64,000 nucleotides of DNA from Paracyclopina nana (lineage: Eukaryota; Arthropoda; Copepoda; Cyclopoida; Cyclopettidae): the NCBI GenBank assembly GCA_019096065.1, contig JAGUCH010000003.1, forward strand, positions 6,510,001 to 6,574,000. Direction: 5' to 3'. Position 1 is the first letter of the stretch; every line of letters starts with the position of its first letter. The position numbers and the translations under genes were made by a program. Shown here piece after piece: positions 46,791-60,379 of this stretch. The notes below the pieces were generated by a model. It had not been told where the DNA came from and did not search any database. It was given only the letters and a program-made list of their open reading frames with translations.

Positions 46791-49700
46791 TTGACTTTTG
46801 GATTCGTTAGCTCATTAAATAAGATGACGACTTATGTACGCGTACTCAGCACACTGTGGGAAAATGTCTCCCAAAACTCGTCTTAGTCTTTTTGGATTTG
46901 CATGTCATGATACCTAACTCTCCTCCAAGTAAAATACAACCAATTCAAATATGCTTTAGGAAAAGCCTCAACGATCAGCTTTTCCTAGAGTGTAATAAAA
47001 AATTCAAAAAATGAGTCGTAGTGAACGTTGCTGCTTTGGTATTTGCTTAAAGTTCTTTGATTATTAGGTCAAAAATATTGACTTTGCAGCTATTCCCACA
47101 GTGGAATAACGATGACAGAGACTGTAAGTGATCCTTGAGTAAATAATGGGGAGAAATGAGAGCTAAAGTGGGACAAAATTCCGCCATACTCAAGTATGCA
47201 AATATTTGACATATCACACCCAACCGAGAGGAAGACAACTTTTACTGGGCACTTGCTTAACTAGACTCGAATTTGAATTAGGGAACAGCCTATTGATGAG
47301 CAATATGCTACAATACACAAAGAGGAGCAGCTATTGTGTTTTATCATCATCCTAATTAGTGAATCCTATTGTGCTCAGTGTCAATTAGCTATAAGGCTCT
47401 AATTTGCTGGGAGCGGAGCGAAGCAAGCACCGAAAACAATGCACATAAATATTCTGTCACCGCGCATGAATTGCAAATTATTTCTTGAGCAAGATTCCAG
47501 GATTGAAACACGCTTTAAAGCCTTTTTCTTGTTGCTCAAATCTGGACTTGTACTATTTTTTCACTACAGCAGGATGGAAAGCAAAAAAATCCATTGTTTT
47601 TTGCCAACAAAGCTTAAAATGTGGAACAATAGATTTTACTGTAGGGTTATAATAATGGCTGGGTCCTAATTGTTCTTCCTAAAATAATAATACACAATTT
47701 TTACAACTATGTCACACTGGCCTGGTTTTTAGAAAATTGTCCAATTACAATTCAATTACTAAATTGGTTCCCATGTAGTAGCAATTTACCTCTAATCAAA
47801 GCTGTCACAGAAAGTCCCAGAGTCATTTTAAAAAATTGACCTTATGTTACATTCTTTTAAAAAGCAGATATTGTTGGCCAAAATTCGAACGACGGCCCCT
47901 GCCTTAATGCAGTCAATTTTGGCCTTAATGCATGCTTCTAAATAGCTATCAGCCCAGTGTGCGAGTGGGTTCATGAGCAAAGTATAGCAACGACGATGGC
48001 TTTAGATGTAGCTTGGCATTTATTAGCTGAGTGTTGTGAATTACACCCATAAAATAAAACATTACTGCACTTTTTTAGTGCACTCGTGATAAAGAACAGT
48101 AACATTTATATCCCACATTTGCCACACTTGATCTCATTATTAAAGTACGCGAACTGTTTTTGAAACTGTTGCCATTATTTTCTCACAGCAAAAATAGAAG
48201 CCACCGTGTGATTTTTTTCGAATCATTAAAAGCCTGAAAAACTTGAAAGCAGTCTTTTGTTTATCATACCCAATCATAGTTTTCCAGCTAATTATTGCAT
48301 TGTGGCTCTTATTTTGTGCCGCCGCATTTGTGTGCTGAAATGTTTACCCGTGTAGCAATTACGTAAATAGGCCATAAATGAAGTTTTTTGCACACAACAG
48401 CCTAAACTGCGGTTAATTAACTCCACAATTTTGCTGAAGCACAAAGTACAATTTCATTATGGTAAAAAAGATAATCATCTCATATTGCATCAAAGTAAAA
48501 GTATCGAGTTTTCATTTATTTTAGTTGGAACAAATACATGCTAGAGTTCTCTTTAGACTTTTTTATTTGAAAACTGGCCATTTCTGGCTAGATTTTCCTC
48601 CTACTTCTGAGGCAGTTTGAAATTAGTGAACTAAAAATACTAGCCCTAAAGGGCTCCACTCACCAATCAACATATTTTCACTCAGGAAATTGAACCCCCG
48701 TTTTCCTGGCTTCCTTTTTAGGACCAGAATTCGGCTTGTATTTGATAAGAGTTACGAAGACTCGAAACGTCTACAAATTATGCACGCTTCAAATTAAAAT
48801 CTGGAATCACTTAAATCACGAGCAGATTCGATGTGCCTAGAAAGTAATGAAGGCCATTAATTATAGCTTGCCTATCAGCACAATTTACGTCATGACGATG
48901 AGGCACCACACACATATGACCAAACGGACCTAATTATAAGTATGGCCAAAACAAGACAGAAAATGGCCCCAAGAGCCATTGCACATTGTCGACAGACATG
49001 CAATTTTCCTATATAAAAACATGTCGACAACTTTGGGCCCCTCATAAGCTCCTTTTAAGGCCACTTCTCCTCCTGCATTGAAAATACCCAAAAGTAGCGA
49101 GTGGCCGTAGCCATAAAATAAAAATCCAACTTAATGACACTTCCAAAAGCTAAATCTGATCAGTTTTGCATTAGCACCTTTATGAAAAGGAAAAAAGAAG
49201 GTTGTAGTACCATAATCACCTGATTTGCATGCAAATTACAGAGTCACTCCTTTTTTCCTCATTTTTTGACCCTACAGCCAACTCGTACAACATTTTTAAG
49301 GCTCGCATGCAAAGCCCGATGTTGATGATAACAGTGATTACAGATCGTTTTGAAACATGTCTAGTGGTTTTCCAAGCCACAAAACCAAGCCCCTGTAATA
49401 ATAATCTCGAAAAAAAATGCCATGATCATCATTACCAGCGCCAGCCAAAAACTTCACTTAATTAAAATTTTTCCAAATCGTGATGCCAAGCATGACTAAT
49501 GTTGTTTAAGAACTACGCAAAGTTAGGCTGATTAAGGAGAACTAAAACCTCTAATTAGGAACCGAATCACTTCATGCACTTTTTACTGCATCAAGTCAAG
49601 TATCTGTGAACAAAAATCATTTTTTGTCAACCAAGCAGCAATCCATTTTTCACCACAAATTGGCCAAAAAATAATTGCTATTTGGTTTCCCCAGACACAC

Positions 49701-52700
49701 ATCTCTTGATAAATCACATTTATTTTTGGTCTAATTTTCCCCTTCAGTGGACCAAAACTGGTCCAATTAAGAGTCCTGAATGAATTTAATAAATCAATTA
49801 CTGCTCCTCTATTCCCTCTGGTCTGTCATGCATTGAACGGGTGGGGTCATCAAACGAAATTGGCTTTATTAATCAAATGAAATAGAGCCATAATAGGCGC
49901 ACTCTGAAAATGTAGGAGCTTATAATTGTACACTTGGAAAAGAAAAGAGAAACTTTTGTTTTACAAAAATGCCATCAAATAAGCGTAATATTTGACAATT
50001 TTCATTTCCCTTTTTTGTTGATTTGCTTTAATAGATTGGTGTCATATTTCTTGCCAGAAAATGACAGACTTTTCCAGTACATGCTTAATAATCATGATTA
50101 TTATACAAAACACCAACCATACCATAATTTAGCCTCAATAATGAAAGGGTCTGCGCCTAATTTAGTAGGCTCGCTTTTGCAGGCCACTCTGGGAAACTAA
50201 ACAATAAGCAAACACTACAGAAATACTGTTTTTCATAAGCGATCGCTGAAAAAGCTGACACAGCAACGAATGTTCATAATTTTGAACCTTTTGCATTTGT
50301 AAAATCACGGAAATAAAGTTGGGCTAAATGGCTTCGAAGAGAAGATCGCTTGTTAGTCCTTATTCCCCTCTGTGTCCTTTATTGCAGACACTACTCGTTT
50401 GGTGACCACATCGTCAAAACGAGCCATAAAAAATACTTTTTATAGCAGTAACTACTTTGAAGTGTTGGCAATTTGGATATTTTTTTGAAGCACGCAAGAG
50501 GAAAGTCCAATTATTTACCAGGGAAAAGGATGTGAAGCCAATTTGCACAAGCAAATTTTTCTAACTTGCTAAATGAGCAAAAAATTCAGAGCTATTAAAT
50601 GTGACCTTAAAAAAAGCTGTCAGCTAAGGAGCAAATGTTGCTGCTTGATTGGCAACTTGAAAATCTCCATTTTTGACATTTCAGCGCATCAAAATTCCAC
50701 CATTCTATTAAGGCAGATTTCAAAGAAAATGCAAGCTCCAAAAATAAAAGCAAGTTGAAATGTAATTGCTTACATAATTAAAGTAGGTGGAAAGCAAGCA
50801 GCTTTAAAAGCCTCTTTTCAGCTTTTTTTGTTGGAGGAAATTCTGTGAGCATGTTGTAAAAGTATAGGAATACTAGCATGAATCATTACAGCAATTACTT
50901 GGCTCTTTTAAGACCCCTAATTATATTGCATGACAAAAATGACATAAATAGACCAGATGTATCTCAATTACATGATTAGGCAAAAATTGCTGCACTCAGC
51001 AGAAGAAGGGATGTGAGTGAAGGATTCACGAACGTTGTTAAGTTAACATCAAAAAGAAGGAATGAGAAAATTAGTTTCTTTGTATGGAATTGTGAGAAGA
51101 GCCAATTCAAGAAAAGTGGAGTAGATTGCAATTGAAGCATGATAGCAATTAGCAAAAAATGCTTTTAAGGTTGTCAGTAAATGATGTCTGCTTACATCAT
51201 GTGCAGTGTGTAACTCCATTAAAGCTGCCAATTATCAAGAAAGATGACGATCATTAGATTTCCAAAATTGCTTTTAGGACATTTTTGTCCACATGTGGCT
51301 TCTATCATGATCAACAATGGAAACTGTCACTTTTAATTGCTCTGGCATTCTGGTGCCATAAGGGCATTTATAATGAAGTTTTTGTGCTATCCTTTCATCG
51401 CGGCCAAACCAGATTTTGAGGCTAAACACAACTGAGTGAGTGTAACAGGGCTGAAGGAAACTATCAGAGCAGTATTAAAAGAAGCAAATAATGACAAATA
51501 ACAAAGATGGTACTATTTTGTGAAAAAGCACTAACCATTCAAGCTATTTGCTATTAGTGTTCAAAGCTTTTTGTCGCTAGAGTGCTAAATGTATTAGGTA
51601 AACATTAGTAACATTAGCATGATCATTGTAGAAGAGGCCCTTTGTTATTTTCTTGGAAAAAAGCTGGCTTGTCGTGCCTTGAGGGTCTTAATCTGAACTT
51701 TGCCTCATTATTGCGCGGAGACGTAATTTTTTGTTCCAGAAACACGGTGCAATGGCTTAATGGGGGAGATTACTCCAAACAGCCATCATGCCATTCAACG
51801 TAGAAATTCTTTTTGTAGCCATATTGTGTGATTTTTTTTCTTCTCACAAAGCCAATTGGAAAATGGGATTTGAATGTGGCAAAGTTGCAGGAAAATGGCA
51901 GAATTGTGTGAATTTTAATAGACTTTTCACACCTTTGCGAGCAAACTGAAGTAAACACAGTACGCATGTGAATTGTGTTGCAAAGCAAGCCCTCATGAAT
52001 TGGTGATCAAAAATGCCTCAGAGTAATTGATAATTATTTGTTCAAGGCACACACACGCCATAGTGACCCATCAGAGATTGTTGCTATTCACAAAGTTCTG
52101 ATTGTTATCTGGCATGGAAAAAATCAGATTCGAATTCTTGTGACGAAGATATGATTCATGTCTTGCAAATGTTAAACTAGATCCTCATAACATAAATTAC
52201 TCAAGATGAAGCTAGCTGGCACAGTATGTCTACTTTTGCCACATTATTATTAATGGTTCGAATCTGATGATGGAGTAGGATCAAATGTCGACAGCGAACA
52301 ACGACGACTATAATTAGTGACCAGACTTATTTTAGCTCTAGTAATTAAAGGACATTATTCAGCAGCGGCCACAGCAGCAGCAGCAGCAGGCGGAGAACAG
52401 AAAGTCACCACAGCAGAAAATGAAAAACTGTGGGCAAACCATGAAAGTCAACTGGAAACCATACAGCCAGTTCGGAAATTGTTTTCCAATTGTTTGTGTG
52501 GGAAACCTCAAACAATGTTATCGCTCCAGCACAAATTGCAATTCCAATCATGTGTTTTTTCATTAAATTGAGCCACCCTCTTTGACCAGAACAAACATGG
52601 AGCTAAAGTAAACGAGGAGTAAAAGCTCTCGCAAACATTTCAGACGCACTAGACGTACAAATGTGGTAGGTGTAGTTTTACTTTGCAAATATGATTAGCT

Positions 52701-53435
52701 CACCGATTGCATATTTGCCATCGGCTTAAAATAGGCTGTACTCATTTCAAGCCCTTTTTGGCCCATCCTACCCACAAAATAGCAGCTGTGTTGAAGAGCG
52801 TGCGCCAAATAAAAAGGCCAGAAGAAATATCAGCATCTGCCTCGCTATATATTAGCAGGGACCACTAAAACTGCATTAGATGGAAGGTGCGAAGTTTTTT
52901 GACCAATTTGTCACGTTCTCGTTAAAAAAGGCATGAAGCTGGTACGTGGGAGACGAGACTGCCAAGACCAGCACAAAAGTGTGAAATTTCCATCGTCAAA
53001 GCTAGGTGTGAAGTATTCATAAAAAGTGTGAATTTCACACCAATTTGGCTGTCAGACAAAACGTCTCGAGGAAATGCTAACGATAATTTTTCAGGGCAAT
53101 CAAGGACTTTACAATCAAGGCAGCAACAATGACTTGGAACGACGCGGGGCTTGTCTCTATTTTTCTCACTGTAGTACTACGTATAAAATGAAATGTTGGT
53201 GTGGTAGAAAAGCTATCAAAAAACGGATGGGAATGTAAGTGTGATAAATCTCAAAAGCTGCATTTGGAATTTATGTCCTCCTACTTTACTTGTTGTTGCG
53301 GGGGGCGTGCCAGATCTAGAAAAGTTATCACGGTCTTAATTTCAATTTATAGCCGTGCATTTTCAAAGTATTGAAAGAGCAACATAAATAACGACTCTAG
53401 AACTACGGAGCTGATTACCCAACACGTTCAATTAA
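46791..53435. other. 6.6 kb gene desert
   Basis: No open frame over about 90 codons and no convincing exon pair on either strand. A (CAG)n tract lies near 52370-52390. The remainder is AT-rich unique sequence that may hold introns or regulatory DNA of a gene outside the window. Confidence 0.45.
52369..52391. repeat. Short CAG microsatellite
   Basis: About six CAG triplets in a row within otherwise unique sequence. No evidence that it is coding. Confidence 0.6.
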
Positions 53436-53657
53436 GGGCCTGTTCACCTGCTTATTATGGCCGTTATTTTGGCAAAATATTGGAGAGAAATACTGAGAAA
53501 CTGAGAATTTTTATATTGGTGTAGGATGGCTTTTGGTACCAATATACCGATTCCGAAGTCAAAATCTGAAAAATGATTTTACAAATTCCGGATATTTGCA
53601 AATTTCATCATAATATCGCGCGTTATTTTGCTGATAATATTGCAGGTGAACAGGGCC
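53436..53657. mobile_element. PIF/Harbinger-type MITE, 222 bases
   Basis: Termini GGGCCTGTTCACCTGC and complement, flanked by TAA on both sides. Its body closely matches the copy at 45397. Non-autonomous. Confidence 0.75.
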
Positions 53658-54098
53658 TAAAAGTAATGAAGTCTGGAGGAAAGGTCGAATAACCAAGAAG
53701 CTTTAGCAGCTAGCTTCCAGTTAAGCAACAACACACTTAGGCGGGTTTCTCATTATTTCTCACAGAAATAATATTTTTGGCAAATTGCTGCTGAAAAGCA
53801 GGAGCTCTGTGCATTATTTATGAGACTTTTTGTGAGCAAATACCCACACCAAGCATAATAAGTCATGGCATGGGGCAATAATTTTGTTTCTGGTGAAAAA
53901 TGTGACTCATGAAAGTCTAAGCAAAATATTTCGGCAGCAGCAAAAAATATTGCAAATCTAGCAATGATGATGATGATGGGTGTATTCACATCGTGTAATA
54001 AACTTTTCATGGGCCCAATTTTGGGAAAAACGCCCATTTTTCCACCATATCAAAAAGATGCGTATACATTACCCCTTATTTAACATAGCGTACTTATG
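53658..54098. other. Non-coding stretch left of the inverted structure
   Basis: AT-rich with a short GATGATGATGAT tract near 53965. A 94-codon minus-strand frame here has no coding character. No gene seen. Confidence 0.4.
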
Positions 54099-54116
54099 GC
54101 AGTGGCCAGATAACCA

Positions 54117-54205
54117 GCGCACAGAAATCCCGAAATCACACAATGCACACACCAGCCTCATTAACCATTGAAACGCACAGAAATCCCAAAATCACACAAT
54201 GCACA
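54117..54205 (+). repeat. Direct repeat at the left edge
   Basis: A block beginning CGCACAGAAATCCC and ending in ACACAATGCACA occurs twice, about 55 bases apart. The block that precedes it, GTGGCCAGATA plus CCAGCGCACAGAA, recurs at 57254-57292 inside the structure. Confidence 0.55.
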
Positions 54206-55848
54206 TCAACCTCATTCACCTCACAATCCTCACCCACCTCACAATCCTCACCTAACTCACTCACCTCATCAACCTCACTCACCTCACTCGCCTCATCAAC
54301 CTCACTCACCTCACTTGCCTCATCAAACTCACTCACCTCACCCACCTCATCAATCTCACTCACCTCACTTGCCTCATCAACCTCACTCGCCTCATCAACC
54401 TCACTCGCCTCATCAACCTCACTCACCTCACCCACCTCATCAAACTCACTCACCTCACTCACCTCACTCGCCTCATCAACCTCACTCACCTCACTCGCCT
54501 CATCAACCTCACTCACCTCATCAACCTCACTCACCTCATCAACCTCACTCACCTCACTCGCCTCATCAACCTCACTCACCTCACCCACCTCATCAACCTC
54601 ACTCACCTCACCCATCTCATCAACCTCACTCGCCTCATCAACCTCACTCACCTCACCCACCTCACTCATCTCACTCACCTCACTCGCCTCATCAACCTCA
54701 CTCACCTCACTCACCTCACCCACCTCATCAACCTCACTCACCTCACTCGCCTCATCAACCTCACTCACCTCACCCACCTCATCAACCTCACTCACCTCAC
54801 CCACCTCATCAACCTCACTCACCTCACCCACCTCATCAACCTCACTCACCTCACTCGCCTCATCATCCTCACTCACCTCACCAACCTCACTCACCTCACC
54901 AACCTCACTCACCTCACTCGCCTCATCAACCTCACTCACCTCACCCACCTCATCAACCTCACTCACCTCACTCGCCTCATCAACCTCACTCACCTCACCC
55001 ACCTCATCAAACTCACTCACCTCACTCACCTCACTCGCCTCATCAACCTCACTCACCTCACTCGCCTCATCAACCTCACTCACCTCATCAACCTCACTCA
55101 CCTCATCAACCTCACTCACCTCACTCGCCTCATCAACCTCACTCACCTCACCCACCTCATCAACCTCACTCACCTCACCCATCTCATCAACCTCACTCGC
55201 CTCATCAACCTCACTCACCTCACCCACCTCACTCATCTCACTCACCTCACTCGCCTCATCAACCTCACTCACCTCACTCACCTCACCCACCTCATCAACC
55301 TCACTCACCTCACTCGCCTCATCAACCTCACTCACCTCACCCACCTCATCAACCTCACTCACCTCACCCACCTCATCAACCTCACTCACCTCACCCACCT
55401 CATCAACCTCACTCACCTCACTCGCCTCATCATCCTCACTCACCTCACCAACCTCACTCACCTCACCAACCTCACTCACCTCACTCGCCTCATCAACCTC
55501 ACTCACCTCACCCACCTCATCAACCTCACTCACCTCACTCGCCTCATCAACCTCACTCACCTCACCCACCTCATCAACCTCACTCACCTCACTCGCCTCA
55601 TCAACCTCACTCACCTCACTCGCCTCATCAACCTCACTCACCTCACTCACCTCACCCACCTCATCAACCTCACTCACCTCACTCGCCTCATCAACCTCAC
55701 TCACCTCACTCGCCTCATCAACCTCACTCACCTCACCAACCTCACTCACCTCACTCACCTTACTCGCCTCATCAACCTCACTCACCTCACCAACCTCACT
55801 CACCTCACTCGCCTCATCAACCTCACTCACCTCACTCGCCTCACTCAA
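54204..55848 (+). repeat. Minisatellite, left array, with 567-base higher-order unit
   Basis: Built from six- and nine-base blocks of the type CTCACT, CACCTC and CTCATCAAC. Rare variants recur at a fixed distance: CATCATCCTC at 54861 and 55428, and CCCATCTCAT at 54611 and 55178. Both pairs are 567 bases apart, so a long unit was duplicated. All building blocks are multiples of three, which keeps several frames open by accident. Confidence 0.85.
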
Positions 55849-56550
55849 AAAAATATGCCAAAAAAATATGCTATTTCCAGTTAGTTTTTGCACTAGGAGA
55901 CTAGTCTGGTCAAAACTAGGTTAAGCAAAGGCTTAATTTTGGCCTTTGTCAAAAAATGCAATTTTGCTTCAGTAATAATTCACGTTACGCGAGTTTCGCT
56001 CCCAGTTCAAAAAAGTTGCCAAAAAATATGCTAGTTTGAGTTAGTTTTTGCACTAGGAGACCAATCTGGTCAAAACTAGGTTAAGCAATGGCTTAATTTT
56101 GGCCTTTGTCAAAAAATGCAATTTTGCTCTAGTAAGTATTCACGTTACGCGAGTTTTGCTCCCAGTTAAAAAAAGTTGCCAAAAAATATGCTAGTTTCAG
56201 TTAGTTTTTGCTCTAGGAGACCAATCTGGTCAAAAATAGGTGAAGCAAAGGCTAAATTTTGGCCTTTGTCAAAAAATGCAATTTTGCTTCAGTAATTATT
56301 CACGTTACGCGAGTTTCGCTCTCAGTTCAGAAAAATTGCCAAAAAAATATGCTAGTTTCAGTTAGTTTTTGCACTAGGAGACTAGTCTGGTCAAAACTAG
56401 GTGAAGCAAAGGCTTTTTGGCCTTTGTCAAAAAATGCAATTTTGCTCTAGTAACTATTCACGTTACGCGAGTTTCGCTCTCAGTTCAGAAAAATTGCCAA
56501 AAAAATATGCTAGTTTCAGTTAGTTTTTGCACTAGGAGACTAGTCTGGTC
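55849..56550 (+). repeat. Tandem repeat, about 160-base unit, 4.3 copies
   Basis: Units start with AAAAAATATGCTAGTTT at 55861, 56021, 56181, about 56342 and about 56499. Each contains TTCACGTTACGCGAGTTT and a CTAGGAGACTAGTCTGGTC-type block. Inverted copies lie at 60720-61060. Confidence 0.8.
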
Positions 56551-57253
56551 TTGGGCAACGTGACTCATAATGTGAGGCAAAGTCAAACTTTTGACTCATT
56601 TTGAATTCGCAAATGCGAAAACTTGCGCATCTCGTTATACTACTCCATAACTGCTAAGAAAGCGTGAAATTCTTGACTCGGTCAATTGTGAGTCAAAATG
56701 TCAGTCACAGCTAAAGAACTCCATCGGCTGAACCCAAGACCTGACAGGCTCTACTTTGCTCTCAGCATATTTGCTTAATTGATACGTAGCGTGGGTCGGA
56801 ATGCCAAATTTAATGAAACGATGCATTATTTTTGTAGCAATTTATGCCTTTTTTTATCACACTTAATTCTCTTTCATGCATTAACTGCTGATATATGTGA
56901 TGTAAATTAAGACAATAATGAATCTTAATATTAAAATGAAGGTTGCAATTTAAAATGTAGAAATAAAAGTGACCATTTTTAATAAATCACCATCCTGCTT
57001 TGGTCATATTTTTGATCCCTCATAAATATGTTTACATTTTACTTTCATTGTACATCAACACTATTTTGAATTTTAGCGCCTTAGCAAACTGAACTCGCAC
57101 GCCTGTAAATCTGACCCAATAATTCGCCTGTCAGGTCTTGGCTTCAGCCGATGGAGATCTTTAGTCACAGCTGTTAAATTGAGGTAACTTGACTCATAAT
57201 GTGAGGCATAGACAAACTTCTGACTCATTTTGAATTCGCAAATGCGAAAACTT
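56551..57253. other. Inner spacer with diverged satellite units
   Basis: One diverged copy (about 56552-56715) and one partial copy (about 57160-57255) of the 169-base satellite flank AT-rich unique sequence. The phrase GACCTGACAGG and its complement near 56739 and 57130 form a loose inverted pair. No gene seen. Confidence 0.45.
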
Positions 57254-57664
57254 GGCGGTGGCCAGATATCCAGCGCACAGAATCCCCGAAATTGGCTCGC
57301 CCGCACCCAGACAAGGCAAGCACAATAAAATAAAAAACAAATCACAGAATCCCCGAAATTGGCTTGCCCGCACGCCAGAAGGACAAGCCCAGCTAGAAAT
57401 ATTTTTTCTCCTGATCCCGTCCCGATGTCCTCATGCAAGCTCGCTCCGGGGCCCGCGCGCGCGCGAAAGCTCAAGCTCGCCAAGCCCAGCTGGAAATATT
57501 TTTTCGCCTGATCCCGTCCCCATGTCCTCATGAAAGCTCGCTACGGGGCCCGCGCGCTCACGCGGTAAACGCCGGCCCGCCATGCCCAGCTGGAAATATG
57601 TTTTCGCCTGATCCCGTCCCCATGTCCTCATGCAAGCTCGCTCCGGGGCCCGCGCGCTCATGCA
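57254..57664 (+). repeat. GC-rich tandem repeats, three units of about 100 bases
   Basis: Three units (about 57394-57480, 57481-57581, 57582-57664) share GCCCAGCTGGAAATAT, GATCCCGTCCCCATGTCC and GGGGCCCGCGCGC. A pair of shorter units with CACAGAATCCCCGAAATTGG precedes them. Overlapping open frames on both strands are products of the GC content. Confidence 0.7.
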
Positions 57665-58154
57665 GATATCACGCCAAAGTTTACCGCTAAATAGCAGCCT
57701 ATCTGCTGAGTTTTACTGAGACAAGGAGCTGAGTTATCTTGTTTACTAAGTAATAAAAAGTGTTCAGTTTGATTTCCCATTTCCAAAACTGTGAATAGTT
57801 CCAAAATCGGAGCATTTTTCGAATTTTGGCTAGTTCTTAACGAAAAGCTTTATAAAAGCTCTTAGAGCTTTTCGTTAAGAACTAGCGCAAGTAAAAGTGG
57901 AGATATCAAGTTTGCTATGAAATGAAAGTAGTTTCTGCTGAGTTCCATAGCTGTAAACAGTTTTAAAATCGGAGAAATACAAGCAGAGATAGCGCTAAGC
58001 GCTCAGCAGTACAGAACTTCGAAAACGAAAATGCGCTGAGGGACTTTGAGTACTAATAAAAGTAATAGAGAATGTCACAAGACCCAAGACGAATTCAAGT
58101 TCTGAAAATGGGGTCAAATGGGAGGCTGAATAACTCCGCTGCTGAGCGTTTTTG
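57665..58154. other. Spacer with a perfect-stem hairpin
   Basis: It contains a 56-base inverted repeat at 57830-57885 (arms CTAGTTCTTAACGAAAAGCT and complement). The rest is unique AT-rich sequence without a supportable gene. Confidence 0.5.
57830..57885. repeat. Short inverted repeat
   Basis: Twenty-base arms separated by about 16 bases. It is probably structural or a remnant of a small element; too short to classify. Confidence 0.6.
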
Positions 58155-60265
58155 TGTCAAAATGTCAGTAGTGGCTGATAATTTGAGGCAATTAGACTCT
58201 AAATGTGAGGCAAAGTCAAACTTTGACTCATGTTTGACTAAGCGAGAGCCAAAACTTGCGCATCGCGTAATGCTGCTACTAAACTATTAAAAAAACTCGA
58301 AATTCAGTACAAGGCCAAATTTGAGTCAAAATGTCACTAGTGGCTAATACTTTGAGGCATTTGGACTCTAAATGTGAGGCAAAGTCAAGCTTTGACTCAT
58401 TTTTGACTATGCGAGAGCCAGAACTTGCGCATCGCGTAATGCTGCTAATAAACTACTAAGAAAATACGAAATTCTGGACTAGGTCAAAGTTGAGTCAAAA
58501 TGTCAGTAGTGACTGATAATTTGAGGCATTTGGACCCTAAATGTAAGGCAAAGTCAAACTTTGACTCATTTTTGATTATGCGAGAGCCGAAACTTGCGCA
58601 TCGCGTAATGCTGCTAATAAACTAGTAAGAAAAAACGAAATTCTGGACTAGGTCAAATTTGAGTCAAAATGTCAGTAGTGGCTGATTATTTGAGGCATTT
58701 GGACCCTAAATGTGAGGCAAAATCAATCTTTGACTCATTTTTGACTATGCGAGAGCCAGAACTTGCGCATCGCGTAATGCTGCTAATAAACTACTAAGAA
58801 AATACGAAATTCTGGACTAGGTCAAATTTGAGTCAAAATGTCAGTAGTGACTGATAATTTGATGCAACTTGACTCAAATGTGCGTCAAAGTCAAACTTTG
58901 ACTCATTTTTGATTATGCAAGAGCCGAAACTTGCGCATCGCGTAATGCTGCTACTAAACTACTAAGAAAATACGAAATTCTGGACTAAGTCAAATTTGAG
59001 TCAAAATGTCAGTAGTGGCTGATTATTTGAGGCATTTGGACCCTTAATGTGAGGCAAAATCAAACTTTGACTCATTTTTGACAATTCGAGAGCCAAAACT
59101 TGCGCATCGCGTAATGCTGCTAATAAACTACTAAGAAAATACGAAATTCTGGACTAAGTCAAATTTGAGTCAAAATGTCAGTAGTGGCTGATTATTTGAG
59201 GCATTTGGACCCTAAATGTGAGGCAAAATCAAACTTTGACTCATTTTTAACAATTCGAGAGCCAAAACTTGCGCATCACGTATTGCTGCTAATAAACTAG
59301 TTAGAAAATACGAAATTATGGATAAGGTCAAATTTGAGCCCAAATGTCAGTAGTGGCTGATTATTTGAGGCATTTGGACCCTAAATGTGAGGCAAAATCA
59401 AACTTTGACTCATTTTTGACAATTCGAGAGCCAAAACTTGCGCATCGCGTAATGCTGCTAATAAACTACTAAGAAAATACGAAATTCTGGACTAAGTCAA
59501 ATTTGAGTCAAAATGTCAGTAGTGGCTGATTATTTGAGGCATTTGGGCCCTAAATGTGAGGTAAAATCAAACTTTGACTCATTTTTAACAATTCGAGAGC
59601 CAAAACTTGCGCATCACGTATTGCTGCTAATAAACTAGTTAGAAAATACGAAATTATGGATAAGGTCAAATTTGAGCCCAAATGTCAGTAGTGGCTGATT
59701 ATTTGAGGCATTTGGACCCTAAATGTGAGGCAAAATCAAACTTTGACTCATTTTTGACAATTCGAGAGCCAAAACTTGCGCATCGCGTAATGCTGCTAAT
59801 AAACTACTAAGAAAATACGAAATTCTGGACTAAGTCAAATTTGAGTCAAAATGTCAGTAGTGGCTGATTATTTGAGGCATTTGGACCCTAAATGTGAGGC
59901 AAAATCAAACTTTGACTCATTTTTGACAATTCGAGAGCCAAAACTTGCGCATCGCGTAATGCTGCTAATAAACTACTAAGAAAATACGAAATTCTGGACT
60001 AAGTCAAATTTGAGCCCAAATGTCAGTAGTGGCTGATTATTTGAGGCATTTGGACCCTAAATGTGAGGCAAAATCAAACTTTGACTCATTTTTGACAATT
60101 CGAGAGCCAAAACTTGCGCATCGCGTAATGCTGCTAATAAACTACTAAGAAAATACGAAATTCTGGACTAAGTCAAATTTGAGTCAAAATGTCAGTAGTG
60201 GCTGATTATTTGAGGCATTTGGACCCTAAATGTGAGGCAAAGTCAAAATCAAAACGTCAGTAGTG
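58155..60265 (+). repeat. Satellite of about 169-base monomers, 13 copies
   Basis: The landmark GTCAAAATGTCAGTAGTGGC recurs at 58155, 58325, 58494, 58663, 58832, 59000, 59169 and so on to about 60181. The left monomers are more diverged. Two dimers carrying a CATCACGTATTG variant lie 338 bases apart (near 59275 and 59613), which shows a dimer-level duplication. Confidence 0.85.
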
Positions 60266-60379
60266 GCTTTTTTAGTCATAATATCTTGAATACATTCAAT
60301 TTTCCTAAAAATTGGACTAAATCCAAGACAAATAGGTTTCTATTGCAAATTTTCTTCTTTATCTGTCAGTGCACATTAA

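Noticed and set aside
53753..54037. 94-codon minus-strand frame with a hydrophobic stretch
   Set aside because: The hydrophobic run comes from a GAT microsatellite. No splice sites or conservation support it.
54143..55924. Three overlapping long frames (Ser/Thr/Leu-, His/Pro- and Glu/Val-rich) over the left minisatellite
   Set aside because: The repeat blocks are multiples of three without stop codons in several frames on both strands, so long frames arise automatically. No splice or start context supports a gene.
57073..57690. Several overlapping 76-152 codon frames in the GC-rich repeats
   Set aside because: Low stop frequency follows from GC content. The frames repeat with the 100-base unit and overlap on both strands.
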